A stretch of 15,440 bases of DNA from JBBABP01 sp041657585 (GTDB lineage: Bacteria > Patescibacteriota > Gracilibacteria > Absconditabacterales > Absconditicoccaceae): assembly GCA_041657585.1 (NCBI GenBank), contig JBBABP010000024.1, positions 1 through 15,440 of the forward strand. The letters run 5' to 3'. This document shows positions 14,875-15,440 of the stretch, one piece after another. The position numbers and the translations under genes are program-made. Position 1 is the first letter of the stretch, and each line of letters begins with the position of its first letter. The notes under the pieces are model-generated. The model had not been told where the DNA came from and ran no database searches. It saw only the letters and a list, made by a program, of their open reading frames with translations.

Positions 14875-14891
14875 AGTACAACTATTGTACT
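14875..14891. promoter_or_regulatory. Palindromic operator-like site at the RiPP start site
   Basis: AGTACAACTATTGTACT: 7-base arms (14875-14881 and 14885-14891) around a 3-base centre, exact. It begins right after the -10 box on the minus strand, so a dimeric repressor bound here would block initiation. No regulator gene is adjacent that clearly matches it. Confidence 0.6.
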
Positions 14892-14897
14892 AATTAA

Positions 14898-14926
14898 AAA
14901 CTACACTTTATTGGTTAAATTGTCAA
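14898..14926 (-). promoter_or_regulatory. Promoter of the peptide/radical SAM operon
   Basis: A perfect TTGACA -35 (14921-14926), a 17-base spacer and TAGTTT -10 (14898-14903) on the minus strand. Transcription would start at about 14891, leaving a ~50-base leader before the peptide ATG. Confidence 0.65.
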
Positions 14927-15011
14927 GTATATTTTTTTACATGTGTCGAGACATAGTCCTGAATACAAAAAAATAAAAATTATTACCATTTTATTTAATT
15001 GCTAGGCGCTC

Positions 15012-15040
15012 TTGCCTGAATTTTTATTATATTATATAAT
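15012..15040 (+). promoter_or_regulatory. Promoter of the AbiEi-like gene
   Basis: TTGCCT (15012-15017), a 17-base spacer and a perfect TATAAT (15035-15040). Transcription starts near 15047, in the left arm of the inverted repeat described next. Confidence 0.65.
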
Positions 15041-15044
15041 TGAA

Positions 15045-15075
15045 GCTGAATATAAGATATAGTCTTATATCCAGC
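15045..15075. promoter_or_regulatory. Inverted repeat at the start site of the AbiEi-like gene
   Basis: Arms 15045-15057 (gctgaatataaga) and 15063-15075 (tcttatatccagc) pair at 12 of 13 positions across a 5-base loop. It overlaps the predicted start of transcription. A second smaller palindrome (cgata/tatcg, 15079-15094) follows. AbiEi antitoxins are known to repress their own promoter by binding inverted repeats, so an operator is likely; an mRNA leader hairpin is the alternative. Confidence 0.55.
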
Positions 15076-15114
15076 TCACGATATTTATTTATCGTCATTT
15101 TTATTGTCATTTAT

Positions 15115-15440
15115 ATGCAAAGGGGATTTTTAAATGAAATATTAAGATCAAACAAAACGGTGTTTTCTTTTAAAGACCTGATTTTACTTTGGGGAGGAAT
15201 TGATAAGTTAGTGGCCGCGTCCAGAGTCAATTATTATATTAAGCGCCACAGCCTCTATCATATCCGCCGCGGCCTGTATGCTAAAGATAAAAATTACAAT
15301 AAATACGAATTAGCCACCAAAATATTTACTCCCGCTTATATAAGCTTTGAAACAGTCCTCGGCGCGGCGGGCGTAACTTTCCAGCATTACTCCGAGATTT
15401 TTGTGGCCTCCTATCAGAACAAAGAAATTAGTTGCGACGG
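15115..15440 (+). CDS. AbiEi-type antitoxin/transcriptional regulator, N-terminal part (truncated by window end)
   Basis: Open frame of 108 codons with no stop before the window edge. It has the shape of the AbiEi antitoxin domain: an N-terminal winged-helix segment (SFKDLILLWGGIDKLVAASR, NYYIKRHSLYHIRRGLYA), then ATKIFTPAYISFETVLGAAG and FVASYQNKEIS. The YxRRGLYA turn and the YIS-E-x-L-x-x-x-G stretch are typical of 'type IV toxin-antitoxin AbiEi' and related viral-defence regulators. In such pairs the next gene is a nucleotidyltransferase toxin (AbiEii), which would lie outside the window. ATG 15115 has no Shine-Dalgarno; the aggggatttttaaatg just downstream is out of frame. It is divergent from the peptide operon and richer in GC. 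The family call is by eye. Confidence 0.7.
   Translation, partial: MQRGFLNEILRSNKTVFSFKDLILLWGGIDKLVAASRVNYYIKRHSLYHIRRGLYAKDKNYNKYELATKIFTPAYISFETVLGAAGVTFQHYSEIFVASYQNKEISCD

Noticed and set aside
15124..15145. Shine-Dalgarno-like agggg before an ATG at 15134
   Set aside because: That ATG reads only three codons before a stop; the AbiEi frame from 15115 is the coding one.
1..15440. CRISPR arrays, insertion sequences, tRNA or rRNA genes
   Set aside because: No regularly spaced repeats, no transposase motif, no cloverleaf or rRNA signature was seen on either strand.

Overview
The window looks like chromosome from a small-genome bacterium, most likely of the Patescibacteria/CPR type. The reasons are: AT-rich genes with tiny gaps, mostly no Shine-Dalgarno motif, two proteins with the 'Fibrobacter succinogenes major paralogous' (FISUMP) domain, a TyrRS whose HIGH box reads HLGR, and UGA used as a normal stop. 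The lineage is inferred from gene style only; there is no rRNA marker. Base composition is patchy by eye. The ABC permease end (1-282), the FISUMP pair (7527-10239) and the last gene (15115 onward) are clearly richer in GC than the very AT-rich blocks at about 290-7520 and 12100-15100, which suggests islands inserted into a less AT-rich backbone.

Layout. (1) 1-282 is the C-terminal end of an ABC-2 type permease. (2) 283-625 holds a perfect 13-bp hairpin, a decayed 3' fragment of an AspA/AstE-type gene whose intact relative lies at 10427-11077, and a promoter. (3) 626-5704 is one tight plus-strand operon: tyrS, a GT4-type glycosyltransferase, a GT9-type glycosyltransferase and a group II PLP decarboxylase. 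It is followed by the wreck of a HAD phosphatase gene (5715-6283), apparently once the fifth gene. (4) 6317-7180, minus strand, is a SAM methyltransferase with its own consensus promoter. (5) 7527-9092 (+) and 9169-10239 (-) are two convergent FISUMP-domain surface or envelope proteins sharing one bidirectional terminator. (6) 10427-12111 is an AspA/AstE-like zinc hydrolase translationally coupled to trpS. (7) 12096-13475 is a divergent pair of SAM methyltransferases whose start codons are only 6 nt apart. (8) 13535-14926, minus strand, is a compact RiPP-type operon: a 61-residue peptide with a Cys/Gly-rich tail, an intergenic hairpin, then a radical SAM/SPASM enzyme, all behind a TTGACA promoter with a palindrome at the expected transcription start. 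(9) 15115 to the window end is a truncated AbiEi-type antitoxin gene with its own promoter and an inverted repeat at its start site.

How the parts may work together. The glycosyltransferases, PLP enzyme, dead HAD gene and methyltransferase look like a surface glycan or modified-lipid cluster in decline. tyrS and trpS supply essential aminoacyl-tRNA synthetases on either side. The most interesting candidate system is the small peptide plus radical SAM/SPASM pair, which has the logic of a post-translationally modified peptide (Cys-rich core, dedicated maturase, excess precursor through an attenuating hairpin, regulated promoter). It resembles the class of Cys/Gly-repeat peptides served by SPASM enzymes, such as the ACGX type. 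Next to it lies a probable type IV toxin-antitoxin antitoxin, so this end of the window looks like an accessory or defence region.
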